Below, in pieces: positions 6,514 through 7,732 of a DNA stretch of 7,732 nt (position 1 is the first letter of the stretch; each line of letters begins with the position of its first letter). Origin of the DNA: Verrucomicrobiota bacterium (GTDB lineage Bacteria > Verrucomicrobiota > Verrucomicrobiia > Opitutales > Opitutaceae); NCBI GenBank assembly GCA_023443985.1, contig JAEZSJ010000090.1, forward strand, positions 1 to 7,732. The letters run 5' to 3'. Position numbers and translations under genes: made by a program. Under the pieces are notes generated by a model. That model did no database searches and was not told the origin of the DNA. It saw only the letters and a program-made list of their open reading frames with translations.

Positions 6514-7732
6514 TGTGAACGGGCGGCGGCGATCGATTGCGCCAGCGCGAGGTGTTGCGGGAGATTGGTGCGCGCGTCGAAACGGGAAACGATGGTGGCT
6601 TTGGCGTGGGCAGGCCGGGTGCGGTCGCCGGTGCGGACCGATCCGATCGCGCCACGCATCGCGGCGGCGAGGCGGGCGGGATCGCCGGGCGGGCAGATCC
6701 AGGCGTCGTCTTGCCCGAGCATCTCGGGCACGCCGTTCACGTCGGTCGTGGCGATGGGCAGCTCGAAGATGGCGGCCTCGAGCAGCACCCGCGGAAACGC
6801 CTCCTCGAAGCTCGAGCAGACGAACACGTCGGCCGCGCCGTAGTAGGCGAACGGATCGTCGACCTCGGGCACGATCTCGATGTTGGTGAGGTGGCGCAGG
6901 GCGATGTCGTGGCGGAGGGAGTCGAGGTAGATGCCCTCGCGGCCGCCGACCATGAGATGGAGACGTGGCGGCAACACGGCGCCGGAGGCGGCGAGTTCGC
7001 GCTCCAGCAGTTCGACGGCGCGCACATAGATGTGCTGCCCCTTGCGTTCACAGACGGAGCCGATGTTGGCGACGATGAGGGCGTCGGCGGGCAGCCCGAG
7101 TTGGGCGCGCAGCGCGGCACGGGGATGGGCGGCGCGGTAGGCCTCCAGCCGCGCGACGTCGATCCAGCTTGGCGTGTAGAGGAAGTTGCCGCGGCGCTCG
7201 TGGCGCGCGTGCACCGGCATGGACGCGGCGGCGATGAAGGCGACGCGGTCGGCGAGACCGAAGGCCGCCTCGGCCTCCGCGATCAGCGCGGGCGGCAACA
7301 GCGGCGCGAAGAACCGGCGGGCGGGCGCGCTCTCATGGATGTAGAGCAGTGAGGGCACGCCGAACTCGCGCGCGAGGTGTACGCCCCAGAAGGCGACCAT
7401 CGTGTTGGCCACGACCAAGTCGTACTGCGCTGCGGCGAGGCGCGGCGCCAGTTGCGCGAGCGCGGTGTGGAAGTCGGTGGCGGTGGTCGCGGTGAGAGCC
7501 GGCTGGAGATCGACGATCTCGACGGCGACTCCGGCGGCGGCGAAACGTTCGCGCAGCGGGCCATCCGCGGGCGAAACCAGGTGAACGGCGAAGCCCGGCT
7601 GGGCGGCGAGATGACGGGCGTATTCGAAGAGAAAGAGCGGCGCGCCCTCGAGGTTGAGGTTGTGCGTGGCGAGCAGGACGCGCAGGGGCCGGGAGACAGA
7701 GGGCCGGCCGGAGGCGAGAGGCGAAAGGAGGG
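6510..7732 (-). CDS. GT4-family (GT-B fold) glycosyltransferase, 5' end outside window
   Basis: The reverse frame is open from the right edge to the TGA at 6512-6510, giving 406 visible residues. An internal TTG at 7418 is not the start, because conserved sequence lies upstream of it. The first Rossmann strand and loop are RVLLATHNLNLEGAP (ending at 7638), followed by FLFEYARHLAAQPGFAVHL and a conserved DLVVANT strand. No ATG, GTG or TTG occurs in frame between 7732 and 7418, so the true start lies outside the window. The C-terminal nucleotide-sugar half shows IGSVCERKGQHIYVRAVELL and ADVFVCSSFEEAFPRVLLEA. The E-x7-E pair of retaining GT4 enzymes is formed by Glu codons at 6803-6801 and 6779-6777. 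GVPEML follows, typical of the sugar-nucleotide site. The enzyme transfers a sugar from an activated donor onto a growing glycan or lipid at the inner membrane face; donor and acceptor are unknown. It is co-transcribed with the methyltransferase. Confidence 0.88.
   Translation of the reverse strand, partial: LLSPLASGRPSVSRPLRVLLATHNLNLEGAPLFLFEYARHLAAQPGFAVHLVSPADGPLRERFAAAGVAVEIVDLQPALTATTATDFHTALAQLAPRLAAAQYDLVVANTMVAFWGVHLAREFGVPSLLYIHESAPARRFFAPLLPPALIAEAEAAFGLADRVAFIAAASMPVHARHERRGNFLYTPSWIDVARLEAYRAAHPRAALRAQLGLPADALIVANIGSVCERKGQHIYVRAVELLERELAASGAVLPPRLHLMVGGREGIYLDSLRHDIALRHLTNIEIVPEVDDPFAYYGAADVFVCSSFEEAFPRVLLEAAIFELPIATTDVNGVPEMLGQDDAWICPPGDPARLAAAMRGAIGSVRTGDRTRPAHAKATIVSRFDARTNLPQHLALAQSIAAARSQ

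Noticed and set aside
5713..7352. Forward-strand reading frames (5713-6843, 6537-7352) opposite the methyltransferase and glycosyltransferase.
   Set aside because: The reverse-strand proteins have clear family motifs; the forward frames are low-complexity Arg/Ala/Gly-rich shadows.
6510..7418. A TTG start at 7418 for the glycosyltransferase.
   Set aside because: Conserved N-terminal Rossmann sequence (LLATHNLNLEGAP) lies in frame upstream, so this start would remove half of the acceptor-side domain.
1..7732. tRNA, rRNA, riboswitch, CRISPR array, insertion sequence or phage signature.
   Set aside because: No supporting motifs or repeats were seen on either strand; nearly all bases lie in six well-supported genes with uniform composition.

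Overview
The window comes from a G+C-rich bacterium (about two-thirds G+C by eye). It holds two gene groups that converge at about position 5600. The left group is a forward-strand run of secreted carbohydrate-active enzymes. The right group is a reverse-strand glycosyltransferase/methyltransferase pair of the kind found in surface-glycan clusters. High G+C, an alpha-galactosidase with an Ig-like (He_PIG) domain, clustered polysaccharide-degrading enzymes and start codons without clear Shine-Dalgarno sequences suggest a polysaccharide-degrading Gram-negative. Verrucomicrobiota (Opitutaceae-like) is my best guess, but no taxonomic marker gene is present, so this is inference only.

Layout, left group (+ strand): (1) 1-1149, the C-terminal 382 residues of a GH31 enzyme, probably an alpha-xylosidase, with a PA14 domain set into the beta domain after the barrel and a DUF5110 tail. 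(2) 1194-2558, a secreted GH43 glycosidase with C-terminal CBM6. (3) 2570-3931, a second secreted GH43-CBM6 enzyme, a diverged tandem paralogue of the first. (4) 3953-5587, a secreted, possibly lipid-anchored GH27 alpha-galactosidase with an N-terminal Ig-like domain. The gaps are 44, 11 and 21 bp, so the four genes look like one operon whose promoter lies left of the window.

Right group (- strand): a GT4 glycosyltransferase, open at the right edge (7732 to 6510), overlaps by ATGA a class I SAM-dependent methyltransferase (6513-5623). Only 35 bp separate the methyltransferase stop from the GH27 stop. A GC-rich inverted repeat lies at this junction and could end transcription.

How the genes may work together: GH31, two GH43-CBM6 proteins and GH27 would remove alpha-xylosyl, arabinosyl/xylosyl and alpha-galactosyl decorations from hemicellulose. 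This fits a side-chain-debranching locus for a complex heteroxylan, or for mixed hemicellulose, better than a pure xyloglucan locus. No backbone-cutting enzyme, transporter or regulator is visible here. The GT/methyltransferase pair is probably functionally unrelated to the degradation operon. No RNA genes, mobile elements or CRISPR arrays were seen, and no stretch longer than 300 bp lacks a gene. I found no clear sign of a wholly new system. The most unusual points are the diverged GH43 pair, the GH27 subgroup features and the non-catalytic modules.
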